64,000 bases of DNA from Cohaesibacter gelatinilyticus (GTDB taxonomy: Bacteria; Pseudomonadota; Alphaproteobacteria; Rhizobiales; Cohaesibacteraceae), in contig NZ_OBEL01000001.1 in the NCBI RefSeq assembly GCF_900215605.1, positions 186,001 through 250,000 of the forward strand. Reading direction: 5' to 3'. Positions within the stretch are counted from its first letter, which is position 1. Every line of letters begins with the position of its first letter. Below are positions 25,814 through 35,222 of this stretch, one piece after another. The translations under genes were made by a program, and so were the position numbers. The notes under the pieces are model-generated. The model had not been told where the DNA came from and searched no databases. It saw only the letters and a list, made by a program, of their open reading frames with translations.

Positions 25814-26464
25814 ATGCGTCCAAGTGAATTTTTGCGCTCTCTTGCCCATGAAGATTGGCAAGCAGCGACAACCCATGCCTTCTGCAAGGAGTTGGCCGCC
25901 GGTACTTTGCCGTTGGAAAAAATGCGTTACTATCTAGTGCAGGACTATAAATTTGTAGATGGCTTCGTACGGTTGTTGGCATCAATGATTGCCCATGCTC
26001 CGAGCCTTGCGGATAGTGTTCCGGCTGCACAATTTCTCGCAGTCATAACTGGGCCAGAGAATACTTATTTCTTGCGCTCGTTTGAGGCGTTGAATATCAG
26101 CACAAATGACCAAAATGCGTCAGCATCAGAGGTAACCCAAGCCTTTCAGGATGTGATGAAAAAAGCCGCAAATTCTGGCTCATATCTGCAGATGTTGGCT
26201 GTCCTCAATGTGGCTGAATGGTCTTATCTGACCTGGGCGACGCCGTTCAATCCCCCAAAATCCGATTTGCCATTCTGGTTCTCCGAATGGATTACTCTAC
26301 ATGCGGGTGAAGGGTTCGAGGGAGTGGTCGCCTATCTGCGTGATCAGCTGGACAAAGCTTGGGAGGCTGCGAGCATCGATGAGCAGGAAGCTGCCAAAGT
26401 TCTTTTCATCGAGGCGATGTCTCTTGAACGTCAATTTTTCGATCTTGCCTATAAGAATGGTTAG
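25814..26464 (+). CDS. tenA: TenA-family protein (thiamine salvage), active-site cysteine absent
   Basis: Family of thiaminase II/aminopyrimidine aminohydrolase, which salvages thiamine precursors. 216 residues. The conserved QDYKFVDGF (Asp and Tyr of the pyrimidine pocket) and the late glutamate in LERQFFDLAY are present. The usual PCxWxY segment with the catalytic cysteine reads NVAEWSY, with Ala in place of Cys and Glu beside it, the pattern expected of TenA_E-type rather than TenA_C-type enzymes. The ribosome site GAGGAG is good. It follows cheZ by 21 bases and is not near thiamine genes; no TPP riboswitch is upstream. Confidence 0.82.
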   Translation: MRPSEFLRSLAHEDWQAATTHAFCKELAAGTLPLEKMRYYLVQDYKFVDGFVRLLASMIAHAPSLADSVPAAQFLAVITGPENTYFLRSFEALNISTNDQNASASEVTQAFQDVMKKAANSGSYLQMLAVLNVAEWSYLTWATPFNPPKSDLPFWFSEWITLHAGEGFEGVVAYLRDQLDKAWEAASIDEQEAAKVLFIEAMSLERQFFDLAYKNG

Positions 26465-26584
26465 AAAACCGACTATCTTTACAATCATACCGCGTTAAAG
26501 CATGTCTTAGATAATTTCGTCTTGACAATATACCTTGCATGTAAATAGAACAAAGAAAGAACAATTCAATTTGGGAGCGAGATC

Positions 26585-27214
26585 ATGTCCGATGGTTTGA
26601 TCCTTGGCGAAGACGGAAGAATGCGCTGTTGGTGGCATGGCGGCAAGGAAGACTATATTGCTTATCATGACAATGAATGGGGCAATCCTACGGGCGACGA
26701 TCGTACTCTTTTCGAGAAAATTTGCCTTGAAGGGTTTCAGTCCGGTCTCTCCTGGTACACGATCCTGAAAAAACGCGAAAATTTTCGCGCAGCCTTTGCC
26801 AATTTTGAAATTGACAAGGTAGCGGCTTTTACCGACGAGGATGTCGAGAGATGTCTTGAAGATGCAGGTATCGTTCGCCATCGCAAGAAAATCGAAAGCA
26901 CCATCAACAACGCCCAGCGGGCGCAGGAACTGATCAAGGAAGAAGGGTCACTGGCTGCTTACTTCTGGCGTCAGGAGCCGAAACCGGAAGAGCGTCCCGC
27001 CAAGCTGGATTATGAGACGGCCAGAACTCTGGGCAAGACAGATATCTCTACCCGGATTTCAAAGGATCTGAAAAAGCGTGGCTGGTCTTTCGTCGGCCCA
27101 ACCACGGTCTACGCCTTCATGCAGGCGATGGGACTGGTCAATGACCATCTGGAAGGATGTTATTGCAGAGAAAAAATCGAAGCAGCTAGAGCCGCTTTCA
27201 AGCGTCCGATTTGA
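26585..27214 (+). CDS. tag: DNA-3-methyladenine glycosylase I
   Basis: Base-excision repair enzyme removing 3-methyladenine from alkylated DNA. 209 residues, normal length. MRCWWHGG and AYHDNEWGNP near the N-terminus, GFQSGLSWYTILKKRENF in the middle, and NDHLEGCYC at the end are family signatures; the Cys, two His and Cys that bind the structural zinc are all visible. Preceded by GGGAGCGAG as ribosome site. Monocistronic, followed by a hairpin terminator. Confidence 0.94.
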   Translation: MSDGLILGEDGRMRCWWHGGKEDYIAYHDNEWGNPTGDDRTLFEKICLEGFQSGLSWYTILKKRENFRAAFANFEIDKVAAFTDEDVERCLEDAGIVRHRKKIESTINNAQRAQELIKEEGSLAAYFWRQEPKPEERPAKLDYETARTLGKTDISTRISKDLKKRGWSFVGPTTVYAFMQAMGLVNDHLEGCYCREKIEAARAAFKRPI

Positions 27215-27231
27215 TGAGATACGTTTGCTCT

Positions 27232-27256
27232 AAAGGGCGGGAAAATTCCGCCTTTT
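27232..27256 (+). terminator. Terminator after tag
   Basis: AAAGGGCGG (27232-27240) pairs with CCGCCTTTT (27248-27256), 9 bp with one G-T, loop GAAAATT. It lies 18 bases after the tag stop. Confidence 0.65.
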
Positions 27257-27349
27257 CCCAGGTTGTTTTCTGGTTATGTGGCATTTCCGTGACTTTTCGG
27301 CTTCATTCTCGATGTGAGGCTGCCTCATCTCTTGCAGATCACTTCGCTT

Positions 27350-27376
27350 CGGGCTAGGACAAACCCATCTAGCCCG
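27350..27376 (+). promoter_or_regulatory. Hairpin in the hisS leader
   Basis: CGGGCTAG (27350-27357) pairs perfectly with CTAGCCCG (27369-27376) over an 11-base loop, 52 bases before the hisS start. No T-run follows, so it is not a terminator; it may be a leader structure. Confidence 0.35.
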
Positions 27377-27428
27377 TGGTGTATCTTGGGCAAACTCCGT
27401 CCATCTGATCGAAAGTGACCTGACCGAA

Positions 27429-28895
27429 ATGGCAAAGAAGAACAAGCCCCAGAAGCTCAAGGCCCGCCTGCCGCGCGGATTTGTCGACCGGATGCCAAGC
27501 GAGATTCGCGCCGGTGAAGAGATGATCGCCAAAATCAAGGCTGTCTACGAGCATTATGGTTTCGATCCGATTGAGACTCCAGCTTTTGAATATACCGATT
27601 GTCTTGGCAAGTTCCTGCCTGATACCGACCGTCCCAATGCAGGTGTCTTTTCCGTTCAGGATGATGACGAGCAATGGATGAGCCTTCGTTATGACTTGAC
27701 GGCTCCGTTGGCGCGTCATGTCGCAGAAAACATCAACGAAATTCAGCTGCCTTTCCGCTCATATCGTGCTGGCTATGTGTTCCGGAATGAAAAGCCTGGC
27801 CCAGGTCGTTTCCGCCAGTTCATGCAATTTGATGCCGACAGCGTTGGCTCGCCGGGCGTTCAGACCGATGCTGAAATGTGCATGATGATGGCTGACACCA
27901 TGGAGGCTCTGGGCATTGAGCGCGGCAATTATGTGATCCGCGTCAACAACCGCAAAGTGCTCGATGGTTTGATGGATGCTATCGGCCTTGATGGTGATGA
28001 ACATGCCGAAACCCGCCTGACTGTGCTGCGTGCTATCGATAAGCTCGATAAGTTCGGCCCTGAAGGCGTGAAGCTTCTGCTCGGAGAAGGCCGTAAGGAT
28101 GAATCTGGTGACTTTACAAAAGGTGCAGGTCTTTCCGATGAGAATGCAGATTTGGTGCTTGGTTATATGGCGGGCAGCGAGACTATTGAAAATGACGGTC
28201 AAAAAGAGTTGGAGACCATGCGTTCCATTTTCGAAAGCTGCGGTTATGGCGAGGATCGGGTCAAAATTGATCCGTCAGTCGTGCGTGGTCTGGAATATTA
28301 TACCGGTCCGGTCTATGAGGCCGAGCTGCTCTTTGATGTGACCAACGAAAAAGGCGAAGTCGTGCAATTTGGCTCCGTCGGTGGCGGTGGTCGTTACGAC
28401 GGTCTGGTGAAACGCTTTGTGGGGCGCGATGTCCCAGCAACGGGTTTCTCCATTGGTGTGTCCCGTTTGATGTCGGCACTTAAGAATCTCGGTAAACTGG
28501 GTGATGATACGGTCCTGCCACCAGTGCTCGTCACTGTTATGGATGGCGATGTGGCCTCTCTTGGCCATTATCAGAAAATGGTCATGGATCTGCGTGCCGC
28601 AGGCATTCGCGCCGAGATGTATCAGGGCAACTGGAAGAAGTTCGGTAATCAGCTTAAATATGCCGATAAGCGTGGCTGTCCGCTTGCAATCATTCAAGGA
28701 TCTGACGAGCGTGAGCAAGGTGTTATCCAGATCAAGGATCTGGAAGAAGGCAAGCGCCTGTCGGCAGAGATCGAAGACAACCAGACCTGGCGAGAAAGCC
28801 GCCCGGCACAGATCGAGGTTCCTGAAGGGGATCTGGTCTCCAAGGTCAAAGAAATGCTGGAAGCTCAGGCCAAGGACCGCGAGAGCGCAAAGTAA
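27429..28895 (+). CDS. hisS: Histidyl-tRNA synthetase
   Basis: Charges tRNA-His. 488 residues, slightly longer than average, as in other alphaproteobacteria. Class II motifs are visible: motif 2 in [20 protein letters not shown], the histidine-specific [13 protein letters not shown], and motif 3 in [28 protein letters not shown]. The C-terminal anticodon-binding domain follows. Head of hisS-hisZ-hisG, with 51 bases to hisZ. Pairing synthetase and histidine biosynthesis genes in one run is typical of Hyphomicrobiales. Confidence 0.95.
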   Translation: MAKKNKPQKLKARLPRGFVDRMPSEIRAGEEMIAKIKAVYEHYGFDPIETPAFEYTDCLGKFLPDTDRPNAGVFSVQDDDEQWMSLRYDLTAPLARHVAENINEIQLPFRSYRAGYVFRNEKPGPGRFRQFMQFDADSVGSPGVQTDAEMCMMMADTMEALGIERGNYVIRVNNRKVLDGLMDAIGLDGDEHAETRLTVLRAIDKLDKFGPEGVKLLLGEGRKDESGDFTKGAGLSDENADLVLGYMAGSETIENDGQKELETMRSIFESCGYGEDRVKIDPSVVRGLEYYTGPVYEAELLFDVTNEKGEVVQFGSVGGGGRYDGLVKRFVGRDVPATGFSIGVSRLMSALKNLGKLGDDTVLPPVLVTVMDGDVASLGHYQKMVMDLRAAGIRAEMYQGNWKKFGNQLKYADKRGCPLAIIQGSDEREQGVIQIKDLEEGKRLSAEIEDNQTWRESRPAQIEVPEGDLVSKVKEMLEAQAKDRESAK

Positions 28896-28946
28896 CCTAT
28901 CCCAATCCAATGACAGATGTGAGTTAAGGACAGAAAGGTCGTCACC

Positions 28947-30089
28947 GTGACTTATGTGAGCGAAGAAATGCGCAGCAAGCTTGCCGCTTTGTTTCAAAGC
29001 GCCGGAGCCACTCCAATTGAGCTGCCCATTCTCCATCACGCCGATCTGTTCGTGGACCTGATTGGTGAAAATATCCGTCGTCGCTTATACGCAGCTCCTG
29101 GTGCCAATGGTCAGACAATGGCACTGCGCCCAGAATTCACCATTCCATCTTGTTTGCATCATTTGCAAACAGGCGATGCTGCCCGCAAAGGCTGTTACGC
29201 CTATCTTGGACCGGTATTCCGGCAGCGTGAAGATGATCAGCCGGGCGAGTTTCATCAAGCTGGCATTGAGATGATTGACCCGGAAGGAGGAGCTGCACTG
29301 AATGCACGCAGTCTCGCTCTGTCTGTGTCCGCCGTAAAAGATCTCTCCGGCAAGGATGCAGAGGTCATCATTGGTGATCGTGCGCTCTTCTCGGCATTGC
29401 TGGAAGAGCTGAACGCACCAAAGGTTTGGCAACGCCGTCTGGAAGGGGCATTTGGTGAACGTGATGTGTTGGATCGGATGCTGGGCCGTCTGGCGACTGG
29501 TGGTTCGCACGATCATGGTGCATCTGCTGGCCTTGCCCGCATTTTGGAAGACAAGGCAGCTGAAGATGTCTCAGCAGCAGTGGAGGAAATGCTCGAGATA
29601 GCCGGTCTTACCGCCGTTGGTGGTCGTTCGATCAGCGATATTGCCGAGCGTTATTTGGAAAAAGCTGAACTGGCTGCGAATGCCGGATGGGACAGTGAAA
29701 AGCTGGCCATTCTAAAAGACTATCTGGACCTTCAATGCTCCATCAACGATCTGGCTTCCTGCCTTTCAGACTTTGAAAGCCGTCATGGTATGGTGTTAGG
29801 CAAGGCGAAAGAAGCTTTCCTGGAGACATGCAACCAGATCGCTGACATGCTTTCCGCGCAAGATAGCAAGGGTGATGTTGCCTTCAAGGCGGATTTTGGC
29901 CGCCGTCTGGATTATTACTCCGGCTTCAATTTTGAATTGCGTCTGGAAGGTGAAGCCAAGCCTGTGGCCGGGGGAGGGCGCTATGACCGTCTGCTCGGCT
30001 TGCTAGCCGAAAAACAGGATTTAGGTGCAACGGTGCATGCGGTTCCAGCGGTCGGCTTTTCAATCTGGCTTGGCCGGATTCAGGCATAA
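28947..30089 (+). CDS. hisZ: ATP phosphoribosyltransferase regulatory subunit
   Basis: HisS paralogue without aminoacylation activity that binds HisG and is needed for histidine feedback. 380 residues. Class II synthetase fold: [40 protein letters not shown], and the late [20 protein letters not shown] with [11 protein letters not shown]. The start codon is GTG at 28947 behind AAAGG. It is 17 bases upstream of hisG and clearly co-transcribed. Confidence 0.93.
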   Translation: MTYVSEEMRSKLAALFQSAGATPIELPILHHADLFVDLIGENIRRRLYAAPGANGQTMALRPEFTIPSCLHHLQTGDAARKGCYAYLGPVFRQREDDQPGEFHQAGIEMIDPEGGAALNARSLALSVSAVKDLSGKDAEVIIGDRALFSALLEELNAPKVWQRRLEGAFGERDVLDRMLGRLATGGSHDHGASAGLARILEDKAAEDVSAAVEEMLEIAGLTAVGGRSISDIAERYLEKAELAANAGWDSEKLAILKDYLDLQCSINDLASCLSDFESRHGMVLGKAKEAFLETCNQIADMLSAQDSKGDVAFKADFGRRLDYYSGFNFELRLEGEAKPVAGGGRYDRLLGLLAEKQDLGATVHAVPAVGFSIWLGRIQA

Positions 30090-30106
30090 AGGGAAGGATT
30101 TTGACC

Positions 30107-31093
30107 ATGAGCAACAGCCCATTGATCATTGCAGTGCCTTCCAAAGGCCGCTTGCAGGAAAATACCAACGCATTCTTTGCCCGTGCTGGTTTGAAGGTCG
30201 CCCGCCCCGGTGGTTCTCGAAATTATCGTGGTCATCTGAAGGGCGTCGATAATGTTGAGATTGCCTTCCTTTCGGCTTCCGAGATCGCCAAAGAATTGAA
30301 GGTTGGATCCGTTCACCTTGGTGTAACCGGTGAAGATTTGGTCCGAGAGCATCTCGCCAATCCGGAAAGCTATGTCGACCTTCTGCTCAAACTCGGCTTT
30401 GGCCATGCCAATGTGGTGATTGCTGCGCCAAAGGCCTGGATTGATGTGCGTAGTATGGAAGATTTGAGCGATGTCGCTCTGGATATGCCTGCTCGCTATG
30501 GTCACCGTCTGCGTGTGGCCACCAAATATGTCAATCTGACCCGTGCATTCTTTTCTCGTCATGGTATCGTTGACTACAAAATCGTTGAAAGCCTTGGTGC
30601 AACAGAAGGGGCTCCGGCCGCTGGTTCAGCCGACGTGATTGTCGATATCACTTCAACTGGCTCCACGCTGGAAGCCAACAATCTGAAGATTCTCGACGAC
30701 GGTATCATGCTGCGTTCCGAGGCCAATCTGGTGGCCTCCCTGACCGCAAACTGGTCAGAGCAGGCGCTATCTGCTCTCTCTGCCATTCTTGATCGAATTC
30801 AGGCTGAGGAAGCAGCGAGAACCCGTCGTCTTGTGCGTGCCCATATACAAGATGCTCCAACAGTATCGGCTCAGCTTCTGAGTGAATTTGAAAGGAACGA
30901 GATCGCTTCTCCATTCGCCGAGCAAAAAGAGATGGTTGAGCTGCATGTTGCTGAGGGATCGGTCTATTCGGTAGCGGCTAAACTCCGCCAAATGGGAGCT
31001 TTATCGGTTTCTGTCTCGAAAATGGATTATATCTTTGAAGCACAAAATCCACTTTTCGATCACATCCGTACCCGGTTGAACATCAAATTCTGA
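30107..31093 (+). CDS. hisG: ATP phosphoribosyltransferase, catalytic subunit, long form
   Basis: First step of histidine synthesis (PRPP plus ATP to phosphoribosyl-ATP). I start at the ATG at 30107 behind GGAAGGA; a TTG six bases earlier is possible. The periplasmic-binding-like catalytic core is seen in [33 protein letters not shown] and the PRPP-binding [20 protein letters not shown]. At 328 residues it is far longer than the roughly 210-230-residue short HisG that normally partners HisZ; the extra C-terminal part (from about residue 240, [20 protein letters not shown]) resembles the regulatory domain of long HisG. Confidence 0.92.
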   Translation: MSNSPLIIAVPSKGRLQENTNAFFARAGLKVARPGGSRNYRGHLKGVDNVEIAFLSASEIAKELKVGSVHLGVTGEDLVREHLANPESYVDLLLKLGFGHANVVIAAPKAWIDVRSMEDLSDVALDMPARYGHRLRVATKYVNLTRAFFSRHGIVDYKIVESLGATEGAPAAGSADVIVDITSTGSTLEANNLKILDDGIMLRSEANLVASLTANWSEQALSALSAILDRIQAEEAARTRRLVRAHIQDAPTVSAQLLSEFERNEIASPFAEQKEMVELHVAEGSVYSVAAKLRQMGALSVSVSKMDYIFEAQNPLFDHIRTRLNIKF

Positions 31094-31153
31094 TACCGGT
31101 TACTTTGAATATTCTTCGTCGGAAGACCCACGGACATGGTTTGACCATATTGC

Positions 31154-31182
31154 ACGTCAACAACCGGAACGGTTGTTGACGT
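31154..31182. terminator. Perfect 13-bp hairpin between hisG and the GH3 gene
   Basis: ACGTCAACAACCG (31154-31166) and CGGTTGTTGACGT (31170-31182) with a GAA loop. No T-run follows (TTGATG), so it may be a weak terminator for the his run or an operator for the GH3 gene starting at 31214. Confidence 0.5.
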
Positions 31183-31213
31183 TTGATGAATCACAGGCAG
31201 GAGATAAGGCGGT

Positions 31214-32335
31214 ATGGTGAAGGCAAAGCTGACGGAACAAGGCTGCCCTTCTCGTAGGGAGTTTTTGAGCTATTCGGGTAAATTAGCTCTAGCTGCTCCG
31301 GCCCTTCTCTCTGTCAGCACGATAGCCAACGCTGCTGATTTGGAGTGTCAGATTGGTGCTCTCCTGATGGTTGGTTTCAATGGCAGAAGTGCCAGAGGTC
31401 GCTTTGCGCGTCAGATTGCCGGGCATATTGCCAAAGGGCGGGCGAGTTCCATCGTCTATCTTGGGTCCAATATCGGATCTGGTCGTGATGTGCGTGAGCT
31501 CAATAAGCTCTTTGCTTCATCTGGTGTCAAGCATATTGCCATTGATCATGAAGGTGGTGCGGTCCAACGTCTTCGCAAACAGCATGGTTTCATGCGCTTG
31601 CCCTCCGCACTGAAGGTGGCGCAAACCCTTAGCCCTCAACAAGCGCAAGCTTTATATGCCAAGGCAGCGAGAGAGCTGGCAGGTGCCGGTTTTTCGCTTA
31701 ATCTTGGGCCTGTGGTAGATTTGCATCGTCCGACAAATCCGGTGATCGGGCGCAATCGCCGGGCTTATGGCGCAAAGGCCCCAACAGTTACTGCCTATGC
31801 CGGAGCTTTCGTTCAGGCGCATCGACAATATGGCATCCACACAGCACTGAAGCATTTCCCTGGTCACGGCTTATCCAAAAAGGACAGTCACAAGGGCTTT
31901 GTTGATATTCGTCAGAGTTGGAACCCTGAGGAACTTCAACCCTTTACCCAATTAATTCAACATGGCCTCGCCGACATCGTCATGTCTGGCCATCTTTACG
32001 TACGTGTAGCAGAGCAGGATCAAGGACAATTGACCACATTCTCCCGCCCGTTGGTTCAAGATGTCTTGCGTCGCGGTCTTCGCTTTCAGGGTATGGCCAT
32101 GACTGATGATCTGGATATGGGCGCTGTCCGAAAGATAGCGTCTCTACCGGAAGCAACGATCCGTGCGGCGCAAGCTGGCTATGATCTGCTGCTTCTCTCC
32201 AACAGTTTGAAACCCGACCCGGATCTCCCGATAAAAGCGATTGGTTGGATCAGACAGGCTGTGCAGGACGGGCGTATACCCGCCAGACAGATTGCACAAT
32301 CTGCCGAGCGGGTATGGCGTTCACGAAGGAGTTAG
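31214..32335 (+). CDS. Tat-exported glycoside hydrolase family 3 (beta-N-acetylhexosaminidase type)
   Basis: Hydrolase of 373 residues. The N-terminus carries a twin-arginine signal (SRREFLSYSGKLALAAPALL, residues 13-32). The GH3 barrel is clear: IDHEGGAVQRL at about 110-120, NLGPVVDL at about 163-170, KHFPGHG at 213-219 and the nucleophile region MTDDLDMGA at about 296-304. These match NagZ-like enzymes that cut N-acetylglucosamine from muropeptides or chitooligosaccharides. NagZ of peptidoglycan recycling is cytoplasmic, so the Tat signal argues for a periplasmic role. The end overlaps no gene and is convergent with the unknown gene at 32347. Confidence 0.9.
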   Translation: MVKAKLTEQGCPSRREFLSYSGKLALAAPALLSVSTIANAADLECQIGALLMVGFNGRSARGRFARQIAGHIAKGRASSIVYLGSNIGSGRDVRELNKLFASSGVKHIAIDHEGGAVQRLRKQHGFMRLPSALKVAQTLSPQQAQALYAKAARELAGAGFSLNLGPVVDLHRPTNPVIGRNRRAYGAKAPTVTAYAGAFVQAHRQYGIHTALKHFPGHGLSKKDSHKGFVDIRQSWNPEELQPFTQLIQHGLADIVMSGHLYVRVAEQDQGQLTTFSRPLVQDVLRRGLRFQGMAMTDDLDMGAVRKIASLPEATIRAAQAGYDLLLLSNSLKPDPDLPIKAIGWIRQAVQDGRIPARQIAQSAERVWRSRRS

Positions 32336-32346
32336 CAGCTTTTTTG

Positions 32347-32703
32347 CTATTTATGCTTTGGCTTGTTGGCGTTAGCAATACGGCGCGCTTCTGCCTCGTA
32401 ATGATAGACAAGGGCGGCAAATAGGGTTTCGTCAATCGCACAAGACAGGCCCGCTCGTATCATGGCTGCACAAACAGGAATCCTCTCTTTCAGGCTGGAT
32501 AGTGAAAAACCTGACCGCGCTCCAAGTGCGTAAGCTGAATGAAAGGACATAACACGGGTACGAAAACCCGTTTGCAAGATTATCCGACAATTGTCGTCAG
32601 GATAAGAGGGCAACGTAACCTCTTTGATCGCTTGTTGGTGAGAAACCTGGGAAAACAGGGCCTCGAATTTCAAATCCCGTTCCGGGTCATAAGCTTCAAA
32701 CAT
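32347..32703 (-). CDS. Hypothetical protein, 118 residues
   Basis: I do not recognise a family. The product is soluble, without signal or membrane segment, with a central region (CRIILQTGFRTRVMSFHSAY) and a helical tail (AALVYHYEAEARRIANANKP). Ribosome site weak. It is convergent with the GH3 gene, 11 bases apart, and upstream lies a gene-poor stretch. The reading looks coding by amino-acid balance, but there is no independent support. Confidence 0.5.
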   Translation of the reverse strand: MFEAYDPERDLKFEALFSQVSHQQAIKEVTLPSYPDDNCRIILQTGFRTRVMSFHSAYALGARSGFSLSSLKERIPVCAAMIRAGLSCAIDETLFAALVYHYEAEARRIANANKPKHK

Positions 32704-33569
32704 ACAAATCCTCCAAACTGGCCAGACTGGCCGAATTCAGGAAGACTGGCGACGAGTGGGAGATAGTCCGCTTGACTTGCAAAGAAACCAACTTTGCCGC
32801 ATCCCGATTATCGGTGCCACCTTGCCGCGGTTGGCAGGTTGGCGAGGGCGCCAGCCCTTCTCTTGATGAAGTCCTCACACTATGGCGATTTTACGAAGAA
32901 ATCAAGACTTTAGTCTTGCATACCCAACAGATTTAAGGCTCGATTTGGGAATCGATGATGGTCTCCGCAAGCATGGTGATCTATATGAAGGAATTTTCGG
33001 GTATCATCATAAAAGAGGCCGCCGTTACCGACGACCTCTCAAGACGGTAATTTTGTGGGGACCGCCTCTTCGAAAGCCAACACAGATGTTGCTTTTGTCC
33101 AGCACTCACTATTTGGGGGACGAATGTGGTCACTAGCAACGTTCGACTTTCTATAAATAGTATAGGTCAGGACAGGTGCTTTTGCCATATGAAATGTGTT
33201 TGCATCACTATGTATAGACTGTCTTCTGCAGTCCGAATTACGCAATGATACCTTATTCAGTTAGGGAATTGACTATTTTGTAGAAAAAAATTCTAAAAAA
33301 TGACATAAAAAGGAGTTTTAGCTTCGTCCTTTGTCGGAATGTGAGAAAGGATGGTTGCTTTTCGCTTCTTGCGGGAATGCCTGAAATTGGCATGAATGAA
33401 AGCATAAAAGCGTGAAGTCGACTATAGTACTGTGAAAAAGTGACCCTCCAAATGAGGGGCGAACCTCATTTGGGTTGATATTCTCCGCATTGCAGATTCG
33501 TTCTTTCTTTTCGGTAATATTGACCCAAATAGACTGGGCTATGCTGCATTTTGGAGACAGTGCGTCATT
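32704..33569. other. Gene-poor, AT-rich region with hairpins
   Basis: About 870 bases without a supported gene. It contains an imperfect hairpin around 33012-33035 (GAGGCCGCCG against CGACGACCTC) whose left arm could instead pair with GCCTCTT near 33066, and the palindrome at 33448-33473. The stretch from about 33140 to 33420 is notably AT-rich. An 84-codon frame at 32882 has no family features. Confidence 0.45.
33436..33473 (-). terminator. Probable terminator after the PEP mutase/isocitrate lyase family gene
   Basis: CCAAATGAGG (33448-33457) and CCTCATTTGG (33464-33473), a perfect 10-bp stem with a 6-base loop. On the minus strand a CTTTTTC run follows after about seven bases. It lies about 100 bases past the gene end at 33570. 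Confidence 0.5.
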
Positions 33570-34481
33570 CTAAACCAGTTCTCGTGATGTTGAATAAGGC
33601 TTTTCTTCCTCATAATAGGCATCGAAGCCAACTACCTGTTTGAGATCATCAAACTCCAGCAACAGGTCTGCGGGATGGCCCCCGTTCTTAAGTGTTGTCA
33701 AAGCGGACTGCATCGCCTTGGCTGCAGCGGATAGCAACGTAAGGGGGTAAGCGGCTAGATTATAACCTGCTTCATAAAGAGTTTTGGCATCTAGTATTGG
33801 CGTTGCGCCACCTTCTACCATATTGGCCATATGTTTGTGGGGTACAGCTTGGGCAATTTCTTTCAATTCTGCCAGACTGTGTGGCGCTTCCACGAACAGG
33901 ATATCAGCACCAGCTTCCTTGAAAGCTGCCGCCCGCTCCAAAGCTTCATCGAGACCATGCTGATGACGGGCATCAGTGCGGGCCATGATCAGAATGTCGG
34001 CTCCTTCGTCCCTTGCATCCACCGCAGCCTGAATACGGGAAATTGCCTCGTTGCGCTCGACGACCAGCTTCCCTTTCGTATGTCCGCAGCGTTTGGGGGC
34101 CAATTGGTCTTCGATCATGATTCCAGCAAAGCCAGCTTGGGCATAGCCTTTGACAGTTCGTTTCACATTCAGAGCATTCCCATATCCAGTATCTCCGTCG
34201 CCGATAAGTGGCAATTGAGGGGCGGCAGCGCAGATATTGCGCCCGCTATCGATCATTTCTCCATAGGAAATCAGACCCGTATCGGGTTGCCCAATCCGCG
34301 AAGCGGAAACACCAAATCCGGTCATGAATCCGATATCAAAACCAGTTTGCTGGATCATGCGTGCGGACAGGGCATCAAAAGCACAGGGCATGATGTGACA
34401 GCGTGGTTCATCCAGCAGCTTGCGCAATTGGGCAGAAGGGCCAGAAATGCTGGTCGATGAAGAAGGGGAGGATTTGGTCAT
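33570..34481 (-). CDS. Isocitrate lyase/PEP mutase family protein (methylisocitrate lyase-like)
   Basis: TIM-barrel enzyme of the PEP mutase/isocitrate lyase superfamily, about 303 residues. The Mg-binding GDGDTGYGNALNVKRTV, IEDQLAPKRCGHTKGK with the catalytic Cys of the KRCGH loop, and ARTDARHQHGLDEALERA are intact. This fits lyases such as methylisocitrate lyase, dimethylmalate lyase or oxaloacetate-hydrolase-type members; the exact substrate is not settled. An in-frame ATG at 34508 gives nine more residues. It stands alone and no propionate (prp) genes are nearby. A second, divergent family member lies at 55684-56511. Confidence 0.87.
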   Translation of the reverse strand: MTKSSPSSSTSISGPSAQLRKLLDEPRCHIMPCAFDALSARMIQQTGFDIGFMTGFGVSASRIGQPDTGLISYGEMIDSGRNICAAAPQLPLIGDGDTGYGNALNVKRTVKGYAQAGFAGIMIEDQLAPKRCGHTKGKLVVERNEAISRIQAAVDARDEGADILIMARTDARHQHGLDEALERAAAFKEAGADILFVEAPHSLAELKEIAQAVPHKHMANMVEGGATPILDAKTLYEAGYNLAAYPLTLLSAAAKAMQSALTTLKNGGHPADLLLEFDDLKQVVGFDAYYEEEKPYSTSRELV

Positions 34482-34693
34482 GATGGGACTTTCGCGCAAA
34501 GCGGGCAAGAAAATTCCGCTCGACCCTAAAAGCTCGATACAATGAGTGCAAGCAAAAGTCAGACTGTCCCCACAGGCGCCAGTTTCTCACTCGACTTGCA
34601 CTTGTGCCTACTCTGCTTTATGTGGAGCGCAACCGGTGCAGTTCTGATGTCGAAGCAACTGTAAAGGCGCGAATGATAAGGATTGGGAAGCAG

Positions 34694-35221
34694 ATGTCGG
34701 ATCAAGGCAAAATGATTGATGAGCAAGAACTTCGCGGTCGCCCGATAACCCGATTCACGCGATCCGGGAAACCATTGGAACCATCTATCACACATGAGAT
34801 GGTTGATCGTCTGGTTGAGGCATTCTACACCAAAGTTCGCAAGCATGAGCGATTGGCAAGGCTTTTTGCAAAAGACATGAGCAAGGAGTGGCCGGAACAT
34901 CTTGATCAAATGAAAGGTTTCTGGCGTTCTGTTGTCATGCAAACCGCAGAGTACCAAGGACGTCCCGTGCCTGCTCATATGAAAATGACAGATCTCGAGC
35001 CCGGAGATTTTGCGACCTGGCTGGAACTTTTCCGAGAAACGGCGCATGAAGTTTGTACGTCAGGAGCTGCTGCTTTATTCATCAACCGGGCGGAAACAAT
35101 TGCCAAAAGTCTGCAAATGGCAATTTTTCTGAAAGGGGTCATTGCTCCCCCCAATGCATTCGAAAATGGTGTTATGAAACAGGATATAATCGATGAAGCC
35201 CGGCAAGAGCAGGCGCGCTGA
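34694..35221 (+). CDS. Group III truncated hemoglobin
   Basis: Heme protein of about 175 residues, with VDRLVEAFYTKVRKHERLAR, then HLDQMKGFWRSVVM, and GRPVPAHMKM where His95 is the probable proximal heme ligand, followed by FATWLELFRET. This spacing is that of trHb3 (group III) proteins, thought to bind O2 or NO. I choose the ATG at 34694 behind GGGAAG; the frame is open from 34604 and there are alternative starts. Its stop codon is one base from the stop of the convergent NsrR-like gene, so the two are likely functionally linked, possibly in NO detoxification. Confidence 0.88.
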   Translation: MSDQGKMIDEQELRGRPITRFTRSGKPLEPSITHEMVDRLVEAFYTKVRKHERLARLFAKDMSKEWPEHLDQMKGFWRSVVMQTAEYQGRPVPAHMKMTDLEPGDFATWLELFRETAHEVCTSGAAALFINRAETIAKSLQMAIFLKGVIAPPNAFENGVMKQDIIDEARQEQAR

Positions 35222-35222
35222 G

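Noticed and set aside
32882-33136. 84-codon frame in the gene-poor region
   Set aside because: No ribosome site, no recognisable domain, and it runs across a predicted hairpin.
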